Shown: positions 47,282 to 60,818 of the stretch, piece by piece
Layout of the letters: the number at the start of each line of letters is the position of its first letter
How positions within the stretch are numbered: the first letter of the stretch is position 1
DNA from: Symbiotaphrina buchneri
Lineage: Eukaryota; Ascomycota; Symbiotaphrinales; Symbiotaphrinaceae
Length of the DNA: 64,000 bases
Assembly: GCA_001599915.1 (NCBI GenBank)
Contig: BCIG01000020.1
Coordinates: forward strand, 62,001 to 126,000
Reading direction: 5' to 3'
Made by a program: the position numbers and the translations under genes
Notes under the pieces: generated by a model
Databases searched by the model: none
Told to the model about the DNA's origin: nothing
The model's input: the letters and a program-made list of their open reading frames with translations, nothing else

Positions 47282-50200
47282 TCAAAGCGACTGCTTCTGC
47301 GCATTCTCACCAGCCTGCGGCACGTTTCTGCGCTCTTTCAGCCCGCCATCACCACTCCTCGGCCTTTTACCCTCCTTCCGTCGACCTACTCTAGAACTCC
47401 GTCTCGTTGGGCCACCGCCGCTTCGGCTCTCCTCTTTCCTCCAGTCTTTCACCTCCTTGAGCACTTCTTTGAAGCTCTCTTCGAGCGTGTTCATCCTGGC
47501 CAAGACCAAGCGCGTCATCATGCTGCTTTCATCCGTCCCGGCGAGGCTCTCATGCCGTTCTCGGGCCAGTCCCGAGCGAACTCTTGCATCTAAGAAGTTC
47601 GTGGCGAAACTGGCCGGGACACCTCCGAGGAGATTTGGTCGTGGGTTGTTGTCCCCGAGGTCCGACGTCAGATCAAACCCAATGGAGGAAGAACGGTGCC
47701 TGGGCCTTGGCCTGGGGATGTTGATGGCAGACAGGTTGGGGACGGATTGGTACTGAGACCTTGGAGGCATCATTGGCCTTGGCTTCGGCGTCCGGGCCGC
47801 AGCAGTTCTCCGATGTGCATGTCTTGCAGCGACATTAGGGGTCAATGGACGACTGCCGGCTGGTGTGCCACGAGTGGTCGGCCTCTTGACGGGAGAAGAC
47901 GAAGAGGTTGAAAGATGTCGATCCGGCCTCTCCGGATCATACATAACAGTAGCGGAGGAGAAATTCCTGTTGTGATGCCTGACTGGCGTCGGACTGGGAC
48001 CAGAAGCTCTTGATAGATACAAAGGTGGCTCGGAAGCAGGATCATGAGCGGCTTCTGCGGGTTGGGGGACCCCCAGTCTCGCGTTGGTGGGCGTTTTGAA
48101 ATACTCGCCTTCATCCTGAGCGTCGAGCGGCGGTTGACTTGAGTTTGGGCCGGTATCGTTTTCATCTATCTTGCGATCGAGAGTCGCAACATCTTCTTCG
48201 TCATTCGTTGACAGCTCGTCATCTCCTCCAGCCTCAGTGTGCTCACGTAGCTCTGACATACTCATAGTAAGAAGATCGCTATCCTCGCGGCGATGCAAGG
48301 GCCGACGGAAGGGGACGCTAGCAGTCAGATCTTCAGGGTCTGATATGACAGACCGGGTAATATTCGTGAAGTCGCGAGTTTCCCCGGCAGTGGTCTTCCT
48401 GCGCAATAAGAATGAGTGAGGCAGAGGACGTCGAGCTTCAAGTCTTTTCACGACGGACGGGTCCTGCTCCATTGGAGGGCTTGCTCTGCCGTCTGGCCCC
48501 ATTCCTTGCATCCAGTTGCTGACAACATTACTAGTGTTCTCGCGTGTTCGGGTCTTCTGAGTCCCTTGGAGAGTGGAATCTCGGAAAGGTCGCCTGAAGA
48601 CCTCGTCCAAGGCTCGCTCCTTTTGAAACGTCCGTATTGATGGTTCACGTAGGTGATGAGGACTGAACAACCGAAGCGCGCCCTCCTCCATCGGAACGCG
48701 ATTCTTGCCGTGCCTTTGATGACGATCATCAACAAGGTCTGTGACCGCGAACACCGCCCGTTGAAGAACAATGGTCTCATAGGCATATATCGCCCATAGA
48801 ATAGGGAAATGGGTGATCTTGATAACCACTCGATTTACCCACACATAATTTGAGAATGGCAGAACATATCTCAAGGGCGTCAAGAACCATGCAAGGACAT
48901 TGGTCGGAGCCACATATGAAAACAGAGCGTCCGATTTCACCAGCGATATGGTGTTCACAGCGAATACAAACTGGTGTTCCTCGTTTGCATTCTGCACGAT
49001 CGCCATGAAGGAGTTTGTCAGTACCGTGATCAGTATGACGAGAATGACAAAGTGGCAGATGAAGAGGAAGATTGTCAATATGGCTTTTCCAAGGATGTTA
49101 TAACTGTCCCAATTTTGCCATGCGGCTGGAGTAAACCCCATAACGATTTGGAACAGGGCATAGGCGACTGCACTAGCATCATGATCTTCTTCCGTGAAGG
49201 ATAGGGTGAACGCAACGAAGAATCCGCTGCAAGCCACCACGATCAGCGTCATTATCGCGACCAAATCCAACATCATCATGCGGAAGGCGATGAGCAGCTG
49301 AGAGAAATAACGATAATGGTCCAAAACAGAGAACAGGCGTGGAAACAAAAGCACAGCATTTGCAGCTAGGACATCATATGCCATGCCCGCAAAGTGATGC
49401 TTCCGATCTTCGACGACGGCAATACCGTAAAGTCGCATGCCATAATATATAACGAAGAGGAGCAGAATGCCGACGTCGAAGGTGTTCCAGATACTCATGA
49501 TGTAGAGGCTGAAGCCTTGCTCGTTAAAGCCTACAATCTCATCCAACATGAACCCGGCGCTCCAGAACCAGAGGACGACTTCGAGACCTGAGATATCCAA
49601 GGACCGTTCTATCAGAACTGCTAAATATAAACTGAGAAGGATGGCGTATGAGCACGTTGACAGGAACTGCCGGTATCGGGGGACCCGCAATCTTGAAAGC
49701 TTGAAAAGAGATGCTTCTCTTGGATCATAGATAGTTACGGAACGGCGAGGCGTTGTATCGTCTCCAGTGCCTCTGTAATCGCCGGGACCTTCTTGCGCTG
49801 GTCTAGCTGTGAGAGATCCGTACTTCTTAACCTTGTTCGAGCTACGTTTCGATGTAGACCTATGCAGATTATCTGCAGCATGGTGAAACACGATCGTACC
49901 CGCCCATATTGCTTCAAGCTGACGGACGACAAGTGGATGGGCAAGAAATTTCTTCGCCTGCGCCCGAATCGCGATTTCCAAGGTTGACGACTTCGCTGCC
50001 CGAGGCAGCGCACGAGTCTTGCTTGATGCGTCAACAATTGGATATGTCGACCCCGTGTTAGGGGGGCTGATGCCTTGAAGAGGGAAGAATTCGTAGGACA
50101 GTGCGTCTACGAGGTCAGTAAAAATCTAAGAAAAGAAGAATTGAAATTACCTATCTATTGTTCGGTCAGCCATCTCGGTCTCAGAATTGACCTATACGGT

Positions 50201-50804
50201 TTTGTAGGTACTCACTAATTGCCTTGTAGTGTACTCTTTCAAGAGCCTCATTGCCAGAAGCTCGCATACCAGCGCTCGTGTCTTACTTGTACCTGCTGTA
50301 CCCGGCTCTAGTCTAACTTCCTTGTTGAACTGAAGACAATTGGCCATTAAAGCATACAGCGTGGCGCTGTTGAAATGCGAAGCAAGGATTTGCTGTTGTA
50401 TAGGTTTTACCAGAAATTGAGAGACCTGCGGGGAGCGTAGCTGATCCCAAGTCAACGTAGTCTCGCACCGCGATACGATCAATAAACGGATTGCATGTGT
50501 AAGATTATATACAGGCAATGTATCTGAGAACGTCAGTGTGATCACCGTCTTCAAGTTTAGGCAAAAACATACCCAAGTGCGGAGCTGAAAAGATCGGTAG
50601 CAGGGGCGTCGCCTCGTCATTGCCGTCTTCATCCCCTTCTCCATCTGCATCTTCGTCATAATGTACCTCTTCCTCGCCAGACAAGTCACTGCTTCTTCGA
50701 TAGGGAGCATTGGGCCCAGGGGAACCATTGTCGACGTCAGCAAAGTAAGATGATGGGCGGACGGACTGCCGACTGTGCCGGGGCCTCAGAAGGGACGAAA
50801 GCAT
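47282..50804 (-). CDS. YVC1-like calcium-permeable TRP-type cation channel
   Basis: Predicted vacuolar or endomembrane cation channel releasing Ca2+. Exons 50804-50573, 50523-50216 and 50125-47282 give about 1127 aa. The N-terminal cytosolic part holds the helical linker seen in fungal YVC1 proteins (YNLTHAIRLLIVSRCETTLT, RALVCELLAMRLLKEYTTRQ, DALSYEFFPLQGISPP). Six helices follow, among them FLSTCSYAILLSLYLAVLIE, NTFDVGILLLFVIYYGMRLY and LVAIMTLIVVACSGFFVAFT. The pore region is near ALFQIVMGFTPAAWQNW and the last helix near FICHFVILVILITVLTNSF. A roughly 450-residue Ser/Pro/Arg-rich cytosolic tail ends with a short coiled coil (LVLARMNTLEESFKEVLKEV). It is much longer than yeast Yvc1 because of this tail. 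Start is the first ATG of the frame. The second intron has an alternative 4-nt exon inside it. Confidence 0.85.
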
Positions 50805-51776
50805 CACGAATGGGACCTCTTGGGAAATGCCGTGTTCAATGCTGTTGATATAAAGGCATATCGGAGGCAAGTCTAAGGATCCGGAGCGAATATCATGACA
50901 TGGCTCAAAATGTCTAAGCTATCTGCAGAGGGCTTTGGGTGCTGCGGATTGTTATCAGTAAGAGGCACAAAAGCGTCAGGAGCAGCCGACGGGGGTGTGA
51001 GACCTACACACCGATCTTTGACCATGAAGATCCCCCCGACCGCGACCGCAGCATGAGGCCCAGCGGAACATTCATCCACACAAGCTTATCGTTGCATCAT
51101 TGGCGGAGCTGGATGTGGATGGGGGTTCGGGGGGGCGAAGCTGTCAGTTCAGTCATGCGCAGGTATCGGTCGCGTCGCGCGGCCCGGGGCTGTTTAGTGT
51201 TTACTGCGTCCTTTGCCTTGCCAGTCCCTGCTCGACAAAATTAGAGTTTCTGCAGCTAAGAGCCAGGCGCCATCTGGTTTCAGCCAATCAGCAGTGCAGT
51301 TCCGCACACCGCCATTATATGCGGAGCTAACTGAGCAATTTTAACGGTTGTCGTGCCGGAAATGATTCGTCGCTTTACAACATGAACAGAGTGTCTGTCG
51401 GTTCATCTTGGAAACATCTACTCCGTTTGACTCGTAGATAAAGTACGGTCTGTAAGTTTAAACATAAATTTATTCCATTTTACGGAGGCCTTCCAATTGT
51501 TCTTACATAATGTATTTGGATCCCGCGATCCACGAAAGACTAGGCTATGTGGATCACGTCGTAAATTTCTCCGAAAGCTATGACGTTCGTTTCGAGACAG
51601 GGGCCTTTAGCACTTTCAGGTAACGCGTCCCTTGCCGAGAAAAAACTAGGGCCCCGGGATGGTTTCTTTTCCTACGCCCAATTGCATACGGCTTTTCTTT
51701 TCTTTTGTATATCCTCCCTCACACAAGGCTTTGCCTGCTGGGACATTCTTTGCAAGCTTATGGAAGCCAGTGAGGG
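50805..51776. promoter_or_regulatory. Divergent promoter region, YVC1-like / pyrABCN, with CCAAT box
   Basis: 972 bases between divergent starts. A CCAAT box lies at about 51284 (CAGCCAATCAG) and an A/T element TTATATG follows near 51314. No extra gene is supported. Confidence 0.5.
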
Positions 51777-54700
51777 ATGCTACCACCGACATCACCAGGC
51801 CCTGTGAGCCCCCGTGGGGGCACACCCTCCTCGCCGAGGGTGGGTCAATCGCTCAGTATCTCTTCCCTTCTGCCATCCGTCCCAACATCTGCCGCGGCGG
51901 TTGGGATACCTGACGGTCACGAAATCCAAAGCCCTTCTCTGCCGGGGACAACAATTTCCAGTGGCCTGTCTTCTGGCCTCCCGCTACCACCAGTATCAGC
52001 GCAGTTGCTGAAGCCAACTGATGAGCGGCTGGCGTGCCTCGAACTCGAAGATGGCGCGGTCTTCCAAGGCTATAGTTTCGGTGCTCACAAAAGCATTGCC
52101 GGAGAGCTTGTGTTCCAGACCGGCATGGTAGGCTATCCAGAAGCCATCACAGACCCTTCCTACCGAGGCCAGATACTCGTGGTGACGTTCCCCTTGGTGG
52201 GCAACTATGGTGTCCCGTCGAGGGACGAGATGGACAAACTTTTGAAAGACCTCCCAGCTCATTTTGAAGCGGCAGAAATCCACATTGCGGGTCTGATCGT
52301 CGCATCGTACTCGGGAGAAGACTATTCCCATCACCTAGCCACTTCATCACTAGGGACATGGTTGAAAGAACAAAACGTGCCGGCCATCTATGGTGTTGAC
52401 ACCAGAGCCATCACAAAGCGTATTCGTGAGGAAGGAAGCATGTTGGGCCGCTTACTCATGCATAAATCGAGCCAGGCCAACGGTACTTCCAGTCTGGTCA
52501 ATGGTGCTGGCCTGCCGGACGGAGAAAGTAGCGCCTGGAGATCTGAATATGAGGAGGTTGAATGGTTCGATCCAAACACAAAAAACCTCGTGGCAGATGG
52601 TGAGGCTATGTTTTCATAATCCTTGAGAGGACTACTCTGACTTTTGGTACGACAGTGTCTATCAAGGAACCAAAGCTCTACTCTCCCGACCCGTCCACAG
52701 CACTACACCATCCTTCCGGGCGTCCCGTCAGGGTGGTCTGTGTGGACGTCGGCCTAAAATATAACCAGCTTCGCTGTCTGGTATCGCGAGGAATAGAGGT
52801 GCTTGTGGTGCCCTGGGACTACGACTTCCCACGCCTCGCTGGGAAGGAGTATGATGGATTGTTCATCTCAAACGGACCAGGTGACCCAGCAATGATGGCC
52901 CCTACTGTTAAGCACATAGCCGCGGCACTGGAAGAAGGACGTACTCCCATTTTCGGAATATGTCTCGGCCACCAACTGCTTGCCCGAGCTGCTGGTGCGA
53001 ATACCATCAAAATGAAGTTCGGTAACCGCGGCCATAATATACCATGTACCAATCTGTTATCCGGGAGGTGCTATATTACGTCTCAGAACCATGGATATGC
53101 GGTCGATTCGATGTCCTTGCCTGAAGGCTGGACCGAGTTGTTTGTTAACGCCAACGATGGCAGCAACGAAGGCATACGCCATGTTAGCCGGCCATACTTC
53201 AGTGTACAATTCCACCCGGAAAGCGCTCCTGGTCCTCATGACACCGAATTTCTCTTCGATGTTTTCATCGACACCATTAAGAAGAGTATAGCTTCCGTGG
53301 AGACTCTGCTGGAGCCTGTCCACTTTCCAGGCGGTAACATAGAAGAGAATGAAAAGCTACATCCTCGTGTTGATGTCAAGAAGGTCCTCGTTTTGGGAAG
53401 CGGTGGCCTTAGTATTGGGCAAGCGGGCGAATTCGACTACTCTGGGAGCCAAGCCATCAAGGCCCTCAAAGAGGAGGGCATCTATACGATCCTCATCAAT
53501 CCCAATATTGCGACAATTCAGACATCCAAAGGTCTTGCCGATAAGGTTTATTTCCTTCCTGTGACCGCTGATTTTGTGCGCAAGGTGATCAAGCACGAAA
53601 GACCAGATGCAATCTACGTGACCTTTGGTGGACAGACAGCCCTTCAGGTGGGCATTCAGCTTAAAGATGAATTCGAAGATTTGGGAGTGCGTGTTTTGGG
53701 CACACCTATCGATACGATCATCACCACAGAGGACCGTGAGCTTTTCGCCCGCAGTATGGAGTCCATTGGAGAGAAATGCGCCAAGTCGGCTTCCGCGAGC
53801 ACGGTAGATGAGGCGATGCGGGCGGTCAAGGACATTGGCTTCCCTGTCATTGTACGTGCTGCATATGCTCTTGGTGGCCTGGGAAGCGGCTTTGCAGAAA
53901 ATGAGGAGCAACTGCTTGATCTCTGTAACAAGGCTTTTGCGGCGAGTCCCCAGGTCCTGATAGAAAGGAGTATGAAGGGCTGGAAAGAAATCGAATACGA
54001 AGTCGTTCGAGACAGCAGGGACAACTGTATCACTGTCTGTAATATGGAGAACTTCGATCCGTTGGGTATTCATACTGGAGACTCGATTGTTGTTGCACCT
54101 TCTCAAACACTCTCTGATGAAGACTTCAATATGCTCCGGACCACGGCTGTCAACGTTATTCGGCATTTGGGGGTGGTCGGCGAATGCAATATCCAATACG
54201 CATTAAACCCCTTCTCGAAAGAATACTGCATTATTGAGGTCAACGCGCGTCTATCCCGTTCATCTGCACTGGCGTCCAAAGCCACCGGTTATCCTCTTGC
54301 ATTCATAGCGGCAAAGTTGGGCTTGAATATCCCACTCAATGAGATCTCAAACTCGGTCACAAAGGTCACATGCGCGTGCTTCGAGCCATCCTTGGACTAC
54401 GTCGTTGTCAAAATCCCCAGATGGGACTTGAAGAAATTCACAAGAGTCTCGACCCAGCTCGGCTCTTCAATGAAGAGTGTCGGCGAAGTCATGAGCATTG
54501 GTAGAACATTCGAGGAGGCCATTCAAAAGGCCATTCGTGCAATCGATTTCCACAACCTTGGGTTCAACGAGACAAATGCCTTGATGTCTATCGATAGCGA
54601 GCTGCAAACTCCTTCTGATCAGCGGTTATTTGCCATCGCTAACGCGATGCATTCCGGCTACACTGTTGACAAAATCTGGGAATTAACCAAGATTGACAAG

Positions 54701-57700
54701 TGGTTCCTGAGCAAGCTCAAAGGCTTAAGTGACTTCGGCAAGCTAATGCGCGAATACTCTGCCGCTACTGTTCCCATCAACCTTGTTCGGCAGGCTAAGC
54801 AGTTGGGCTTCTGTGATAGACAATTAGCCAATTTCTGGAGTTCTAACGAACTTGCTGTCCGTCGGCTCAGAGTTGAGGCCGGTATTGTGCCAGTTGTCAA
54901 ACAGATCGACACTGTCGCTGCCGAATTTCCTGCATACACGAATTACCTCTATCTGACCTACAACGGCGTGGAGCATGATGTCACATTCAACGACCACGGC
55001 GTGATGGTGTTGGGATCAGGAGTATACAGGATCGGTTCCTCCGTCGAATTCGATTGGTGTTCGGTTCGAGCTATCCGGACTCTGAGAGAGCAAGGTCGCA
55101 AGACCGTTATGGTCAACTATAACCCTGAGACAGTCAGCACAGATTACGATGAGGCGGACAAGCTGTATTTCGAGAACATCAACCTGGAGACGGTTCTGGA
55201 CATCTACCAGCTTGAGTCTTCGAGTGGAGTGATCATTTCGATGGGCGGACAGACACCCAACAACATAGCGCTTCCACTTCACCGTCTCAACGTGAAGATC
55301 CTAGGAACTTCCCCCGAAATGATAGACACTGCAGAGAATCGTTACAAGTTCTCTCGTATGCTGGATTCCATTCTGGTTGACCAACCGGCATGGAAAGAGC
55401 TCACAAGTCTTGAAGAGGCGACCGAGTTCTGCGAGAAGGTTTCTTATCCTGTCTTGGTCAGGCCATCATATGTCCTTTCTGGCGCAGCTATGAACACTGT
55501 CTATTCGAAGGACGATTTGGCCAACTACCTTCAGCAAGCTGCTGCAGTGTCGCGGGAACATCCTGTCGTTATCACGAAGTATATCGAGAATGCGAAAGAG
55601 ATCGAAATGGATGCTGTAGCAAAGGACGGGAAGATGATCGGTCACTTTATCTCGGAACATGTGGAGAATGCCGGTGTGCACTCCGGAGACGCAACTCTGA
55701 TTCTCCCACCACAGGATTTGGAACCTGAAACGATAAGAAGAATTGAGGAAGCCACACGGAAGATCGGGAACGCCCTCAATGTTACCGGCCCATACAATAT
55801 CCAGTTCATTGCAAAGGATAACGAAATCAAAGTCATCGAATGCAATGTGCGAGCTTCCAGGTCGTTCCCGTTCGTTTCGAAAGTCATGGGCGTTGATCTG
55901 ATCGAAATGGCAACTAAGGCTATCATTGACGCGCCATTTACAGCTTATCCTCCAGTCAACATCCCTAAGGATTACGTTGGAGTGAAGGTCCCGCAATTCT
56001 CTTTCTCACGTCTATCTGGAGCTGATCCCGTTCTTGGAGTGGAAATGGCCTCGACAGGAGAAGTCGCTTGCTTCGGTCGTGACAAGTACGAAGCTTATAT
56101 CAAGGCTTTGATCTCAACAGGTTTCAAACTGCCGAAGAAAAACATCCTCCTCTCGATTGGGTCATTCAAAGACAAGGTGGAAATGTTACCGTCTGTCCAA
56201 AAGCTGCACAGGATGGGATACAATCTGTTCGCAACCGCTGGGACTGCTGATTACCTGCAGGAACATGGTATCCCAGTGAAGTATTTGGAGGTGCTCGCAG
56301 CAGAAGATGGCGACCAGAAGTCTGAATACTCCCTGACCCAGCATTTGGCCAACAACTTGATCGATCTTTACATCAACCTTCCATCCAGCAACCGCTTCCG
56401 AAGGCCTGCGAATTATATGAGCAAAGGTTATCGTACCAGGCGCATGGCTGTCGACTACCAGACACCGCTGGTGACCAACGTCAAGAATGCCAAGATCCTT
56501 ATCGAAGCTATTGCAAGGCACTTTTCTCTGGACATTGAAAATGTTGATTATCAGTCAAGTCATCGGACCGTTACACTCCCTGGACTTATCAACATCGCAA
56601 CCTTTGTGCCGGGGATTGCCAGTACCCAGAGTTATGATTTCCAACTGGTTACAAAGGCTTCAATCGCCTCAGGTTTTGGCATGATCCGAGTCCTGCCATT
56701 GGGCGTTGATGGCTCTATCACTGATGCTCTGGCCCTCAAGACCGCACGCGAGAATACTAGAGGAGGTGCTTATTGTGACTATAACTTCTCTGTGGCCGCC
56801 ACATCCAACAATGCTGATCAGCTTCGGGAGGTTGCCGATGAAGTTGGGTCTCTGTTCATCCCTTTCAATCACCTCTCCGGGAACATCAACAAGGTGGCTG
56901 CAGTGACTACTCATTTTACAGCGTGGCCGATGGAGAAGCCGATCGTGACCGATGCAAAGACCACCGATCTTGCTTCTGTCCTTCTGCTCGCAAGCTTACA
57001 CAACAGGAAAATCCATGTGACCAGTGTATCCACGAAGGACGACATAGAACTCATTGCTTTGAGCAAAGAGAAAGGCCTGAGAGTGACATGCGATGTCAGC
57101 GTGTATAGCCTCTTCTTGACGCAGAGCGACTTTCCGAACTGCACTTTCTTGCCTACCACTCAAGACCAGCAAGCTCTGTGGGATAATTTGGCCGTCATCG
57201 ACGTCTTCGCCATTGGCAGTCTACCATACCAATTGGCACATGAGACGAAGCAAGATGTTTCACCCGCCATAGGCATTGCCGATACTCTGCCTCTTCTTTT
57301 CACGGCCGTGGCTGAAGGAAAGCTGACGGTCGAGGACATCACGGCACGCTTACACGATAATCCGAAGGAAATCTTCAACTTGCACGAGCAGCCTGGCACT
57401 TCTGTCGAGTTCGAAATTGATCGGCCATATGTATTCCAGAGCACTGGCGTATGGTCGCCGTTCATTGGCAAAATAATGCGTGGCGCCCTGCAAAGGGTGA
57501 CTTTCGAGGACAAGACCGTCTGTCTGGATGGACAGGTCCTTCTGGAGGCTCCTCGTGGCCAGGACATGTCCACATATTACCCTACCTTCGCGTCGCCAGA
57601 ACTCAGGAGTGCAGAGAGCCCCAGTAAGAGACGGAAGTCTGTGGTGGCCCGTCCTCCTACTCGGTCCAAGACTACTGATGGTCAGCTTGCACAGCCTTTT

Positions 57701-58772
57701 CCCTCATTGGGGCCGGCCATGGGCGATGCTCTCTCTGCGTCATTACCTCCGCCAGTTTCTTCATTGTCTCCATCTCTCATCGAACTTCTGCGTCAATCAC
57801 CATTCAAGCAAAGACACGTGCTGTCTGTCAACCAGTTTACTAGGGCCGACTTGCACTTGCTATTTACTGTTGCGCAGGAGATGAGACTTGGTGTACAGCG
57901 GCAAGGCATCCTAGACATACTCAAGGGACGTCTGCTGTGTACCATGTTCTTTGAACCCTCGACGAGGACTTCGGCTTCTTTCGATGCCGCAATGCAACGA
58001 CTTGGAGGAAGGACTGTCGCGATAACGACTTCTCACTCTAGCGTACAGAAGGGCGAAAGTCTGCAAGACACTATACGCACTCTGGGCTGTTATGGTGATG
58101 CCATCGTGCTTCGACATCCCGAGGAGAGCAGTGCTGCGATAGCTGCCAAGTTCTCCCCTGTCCCAATCATCAATGGCGGAAATGGTAGCCTTGAACACCC
58201 GACACAAGCATTCCTCGACCTCTTCACCATTCGTGAAGAGCTTGGTACAGTGACAGGGCTAACAGTGACCTTCACTGGCGACTTGAAGTACGGGCGTCCT
58301 GTGCATTCATTGTGCAAGCTTCTACAGCACTACGATGTCAAGATCCAGTTGGTCTCGCCAGCAGCGCTTGCGCTTCCAGACGATGTCCGCCAGATCATCG
58401 TCAAGTCTGGCCAGCTGATCACAGAGTCGCACGAATTGACGCCGGAGATTGTTGCTCGATCAGACGTTCTGTACTGCACGCGTGTACAGAAGGAACGGTT
58501 CGCCGACTTGGACGAGTATGAAAGGCTGAAAGACAGCTTCATCATTAACAATGCTGTGTTGAAGGATGCCAAGAGCCATATGGTCGTTATGCATCCTCTT
58601 CCTCGCAACGCTGAGATCGGAGAGGAGGTGGACTTTGACCAGAGAGCGGCATACTTTAGACAGGTCAGTTTACTTCAGTACGTTGTTGATCTATTCAAAA
58701 CTAACAGTTGGACAGATGAGGTATGGGCTGTACTGCCGTATGGCTCTACTGGCTCTCGTACTGGCCCCTTGA
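51777..58772 (+). CDS. pyrABCN (URA2): Multifunctional carbamoyl-phosphate synthase / aspartate carbamoyltransferase
   Basis: Makes carbamoyl phosphate from glutamine, bicarbonate and ATP and passes it to aspartate: the first two steps of pyrimidine synthesis, normally feedback-inhibited by UTP. Exons 51777-52599, 52656-58663 and 58716-58772 give 2295 aa. Glutaminase domain: Cys377 in FGICLGHQL and HPE at 461-463. The two CPSase halves start near 513 ([20 protein letters not shown]) and 1058 ([19 protein letters not shown]). A DHOase-like domain follows near 1580-1890; at its start [12 protein letters not shown] lacks the HxH metal motif, so it is inactive, as known for fungal Ura2. ATCase is at about 1986-2295, with STRTS at 2043-2047. 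The last intron (GTCAGT..GGACAG) restores the family end [21 protein letters not shown]; reading through it gives a false tail of about 60 codons. Confidence 0.97.
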
Positions 58773-59279
58773 TAGAGAGGAGGACCTTTGTCAGGATTAT
58801 GGCGTGTAAAAGTTCGGTTTGTGATAATATTGGGCAGAGAAAATAAATAAAAGCATGCATGTAAAGGGCGCTGTAGGTTATTATATAGTCAATATGTTCT
58901 TGTAACAATACGTATGTATGGGTGGGCATTATGAGGATATGTATAGCGTATGTTAATAGAATATGCCGTTATGGCGTGTTATGAGCTTCAATTTTCGGTT
59001 TGTGTGTATTTCGTGATGTCTGTTTGATCGTGTATTTGGCTCTTTGCATCCTAATAATATCGGGATGTGTACTTTGACCGCCCGTGGAATATCCATTCCA
59101 TAATCCGCTATTCCCCGAATCCAAGCTCCGAACGCCAAATCAACCGAGCCGCCATATAAAAAACCGAGGGATCACTCCCACCAAAGAGAAAGGACAGCTG
59201 TCCTTCTCACCAAGCAAAGCACTTCCAACCCACAACTGACCAGCAACCCGGCCCCGGCGGGCCCTCAAATGGTCTCAAA
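58773..59279. other. Convergent intergenic region
   Basis: 507 bases between the pyrABCN stop and the 63-aa gene. It is A/T-rich just after the pyrABCN stop. No gene is supported. Confidence 0.5.
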
Positions 59280-59657
59280 TCAAATCCCTCCACCTAATCA
59301 CACAATCAGTCCCCCGCCACCACCAACCAACCTCTTTCTCCGAAAAGAATCAGACTCACCAGAGCGATCAATAGCGACCTTATAATCCCTTGCCGTCCCG
59401 TCGGCCGCGCCCGCGCCAGAGACCTGTTCGCGCTTGAGCAGCAGCGTGCGTGACTTCAGCCCCATGTACAGCCCGGCCATGGAGATCAGGCCTACCATGG
59501 GTAGGGAGATGCGGGTTGCTCTATAGGAGAGAGAAGGGTGTTAGTAAGCTAGGGTGCGGAGTGAAGGTGGGTTGGTGGTGGGGTGTTTGGAGGGTGAGGG
59601 TGGAAGGGGGGAGGAGAGGATATGGGAGGAGGTGGCTTACTTGAATGCGGAGCTCAT
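59280..59657 (-). CDS. 63-aa single-TM protein, conserved-looking, function unknown
   Basis: Three exons (59657-59641, 59520-59360, 59293-59280) of 17, 161 and 14 nt give 63 aa. The protein starts MSSAFK and continues ATRISLPMVGLISMAGLYMG, a single hydrophobic segment beginning near residue 12. A charged tail follows (KSRTLLLKREQVSG) and the end is YKVAIDRSGGGI. Both introns have standard ends (GTAAGC..CTATAG, GTGAGT..GATTAG) and phases agree. The layout of a short N-terminus, one helix and a basic tail is typical of small inner-membrane accessory subunits of mitochondria, but I cannot name one. The unspliced 67-codon frame is a shadow that lacks the proper start and end. Confidence 0.75.
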
Positions 59658-60818
59658 GATTCTTTGAAGTTGTTTTGAATATCTTTCTTCTGTGTTTTCG
59701 TAGGCTTCTTGATGAAGTTTTGCTTGATGAATGTAACTTTCTCTGCTGTTCTGGGAGCTTCCGTACACACCACGAGATAAAGATACCTCGTCAAGGACTC
59801 GGTGCGTGGTGGTTATATAGATATATAAGTGTCAAAGCTTCCTTCTTCCCTGAGGTAAGAAGATCAAGCCGGATATCAAGTATTTATTTTAGTGTTATCG
59901 AGATATGCAGCTGGTTTCGGGAAGTGAAGAGTTGATAGAGAGGTTGGTTGTGGTGGTGGTGGGCAATCAATTACGATGGACGTCTAGACCTACAGAGCAG
60001 GAGCACGCGACACTGAAGTCATGCCTCCACCATCCACCTCCACCACACTTCTTATCTCATCCTTGTCGTGTCCCGTTTCCCCAGCCGGAGATTAAAGGAG
60101 GGTCATGCCTGATGGAGTTAGCGTGAACTCTTATCGATAAGTCCAGACGACTCTAATCCCTCGCCAAGCCCCTTATCACGGGAAGATAGTCCGGCCAGAT
60201 GCGTGTCCGACGAGGTTGTTCTTCAAGACGCAATTTACTGAGTAGGGGCACTCGTTCGAAGGATAGATATATCTGCACAGAATATATATTCCTAGTTCGT
60301 CATATAGTCTGACAATTATTTGCCTCTACCGGTGTGACTGGTTCTGCAGATAACCCTGCTAGGACTCGCTCTTATCTTGCCATACGTAAGGTACCTTACA
60401 GTAACCCTGATACAATAGCTTAGTCGCTGGACAAGACGGCGGTACTCTGACGTCTTCGTCAATCCTGAAGGGATGGTAAGGTATGCGGTCTTCCGGAGCC
60501 GGAACATGGCCGTTTCGGCCAGACCAGCACATTGCATCCACCTCATCGGATGTCGTCCATGTCGAGCTACCGGCAGATGGTGTTTGAGCTTCAACTGCTC
60601 GACCGCCCGCACGCCGATTACACCTTACAGAGGCTGGATATATATCTGTAGGTAAGCTCGCTGCGTAGTCCTTAGCAATATGCCATGGTAAGGAGGGTGA
60701 TAAAGAGAAAGCAGAGACTTACAATCAGTCATAAGCGTGCTCATACGGGATGCTACACGGTCCCGTTACGGGACCTCTAAGTTCGATATTCCTTCTCATT
60801 GCGCGAATGTAAGTCTTC
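59658..60818. other. 1.16 kb intergenic region
   Basis: Promoter of the 63-aa gene and 3' flank of the MULE-DBD gene. A perfect 14-bp palindrome lies at 60386-60399. ORFs here are short and unsupported. Confidence 0.5.
60386..60399. repeat. Perfect palindrome GTAAGGTACCTTAC
   Basis: A 14-bp self-complementary sequence with a KpnI-type GGTACC core, related to the GTACCT/AGGTAC repeat at 17800-17812. Function unknown. Confidence 0.7.

Noticed and set aside
56580-57500. Active dihydroorotase domain in pyrABCN
   Set aside because: The metal-binding HxH is missing at the domain start, as known for the inactive DHOase-like domain of fungal Ura2.
52819-57573. Long minus-strand ORFs across pyrABCN
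   Set aside because: Antisense shadows of a highly conserved gene.
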